Assembly: GCA_963932465.1 (NCBI GenBank)
Contig: OZ010786.1
Location: 531,467,073-531,531,072, forward strand
Direction of reading: 5' to 3'
Length of the DNA: 64,000 bases
Origin: Maratus speciosus
Taxonomy: Eukaryota; Arthropoda; Arachnida; Araneae; Salticidae
This document shows positions 63,315 through 64,000 of the stretch, in pieces. Below the pieces are notes generated by a model, which saw nothing but the letters and a program-made list of their open reading frames with translations, was not told where the DNA came from and made no database searches. Numbering within the stretch: position 1 is the stretch's first letter; the number at the start of each line of letters is the position of its first letter. The position numbers and the translations under genes are program-made.

Positions 63315-63525
63315 CTGGTGTCCATAAAGGATTTTACACAGTCAAAAATAACGTTTTTTTTTTGCATAATTAATTTTTTTCGCAATAAAAAAATAGAGAT
63401 ACATTTTTTTTTTCACTTTTTTATTAGTATTTCCACTTTATGATCAACAATAAATTATCATTTCATTTGTCGCATTTTAAATTTATCAATTTTTTTGGCT
63501 GTTCTTAAAGTTTTTACACGCTCTG
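63315..63525. repeat. Possible Tc1-type IR/DR end (two diverged direct repeats)
   Basis: GGTGTCCATAAAGGATTTTA (from 63317) and GCTGTTCTTAAAGTTTTTAC (from 63498) are diverged direct repeats about 180 bp apart, resembling the paired direct repeats at an end of some Tc1-like elements. A similar sequence in the opposite orientation lies at 60,429-60,452. No transposase lies to the right in this window. Confidence 0.35.
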
Positions 63526-64000
63526 TATATATTTTCACTGCATGAGATAATTGTGTTTCAGATAAAGACATAATAACATGTGACAAAACATAATTTTCAA
63601 TATCTTTTTGACTATTATTTATCTCAAGAATGCATATAGTAGATTAAACAAAAATTGCGTATTTAACGTAATTCAATGGATTTACTACAGAGATATTTCG
63701 ACAGACTATTAGCGTATTGAGTTCTGATATATGATATATGAGTTCTAATATTTGATGTCTCACAAACCCATCGGCAAAGTAGGAAATTAAATGGTATTTA
63801 ACCTGTTCGTAAACTATTTATGTCACTTGCACCAGATGTACGTATTTATGAAAAATTGACACTTAAAGGTGTAATGCTCTTAACTACATGTATCGTTTTT
63901 ATCAAACTATACTATATCTGTACCCTTGGAATAAATGTGGAGAAACAACAAGCAGGTCCTCATTCCAGTATGAATAAATAGAGCACTGACAAACTGAAAC
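63526..64000. other. AT-rich DNA, nothing recognised
   Basis: No ORF, repeat or RNA feature supported up to the right edge. Confidence 0.5.

Overview
This window reads as gene-free, AT-rich animal heterochromatin. I found no intact protein-coding gene, rRNA or tRNA in 64 kb. The organism cannot be named from the sequence. Relics of mariner (DD34D) and Tc1 (DD34E) transposases, plus hAT-like, Harbinger-like, pogo/Tigger-like and TTAA-inserting elements, fit an arthropod or another invertebrate; that is inference.

Region 1 (1-37,090) is one uninterrupted satellite array with a monomer of about 668 bp. Fourteen monomers carry a complete 751-753 bp element (a fifteenth copy is truncated) with terminal inverted repeats (GGGGTCTCAGGACTCTTAAA) and TTAA on both sides; these long units are about 1,425 bp. 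Monomers without the insert have a single TTAA at the same position, so the filled and empty sites are both visible. The element was evidently amplified together with the satellite. Long (L) and short (S) monomers form higher-order repeats SL (2.09 kb), SSL (2.76 kb) and SSSL (3.43 kb). Above these sits a 6,192 bp super-repeat present three times (9,766-27,671), whose middle copy lost one monomer by an exchange that left a visible hybrid monomer. The array decays at 36-37 kb, where a truncated insert and a last degenerate monomer end at about 37,090.

Region 2 (37,091-39,261) is AT-rich DNA holding four tandem copies of a roughly 180 bp repeat.

Region 3 (39,262-57,245) is an older, diverged tandem family with a unit of about 1.19 kb, full and partial copies, interrupted by insertions: an LTR-like block, a 6.6 kb pogo/Tigger-like element that contains a 3.7 kb unclassified TIR element and a 419 bp TTAA element, a 1.27 kb insert made of degenerate ~155 bp repeats, and a 3.2 kb Harbinger-like element that holds a second LTR-like block. 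Paralogous unit copies give the empty sites for several of these insertions.

Region 4 (57,246-64,000) is AT-rich DNA with a mariner transposase relic, a Tc1 transposase relic, a hAT-like non-autonomous element with an 8 bp target duplication, and possible Tc1-type terminal direct repeats.

The most notable structure is the satellite/TTAA-element composite with several tiers of higher-order organisation. All identity statements were judged by eye; alignments were not run.
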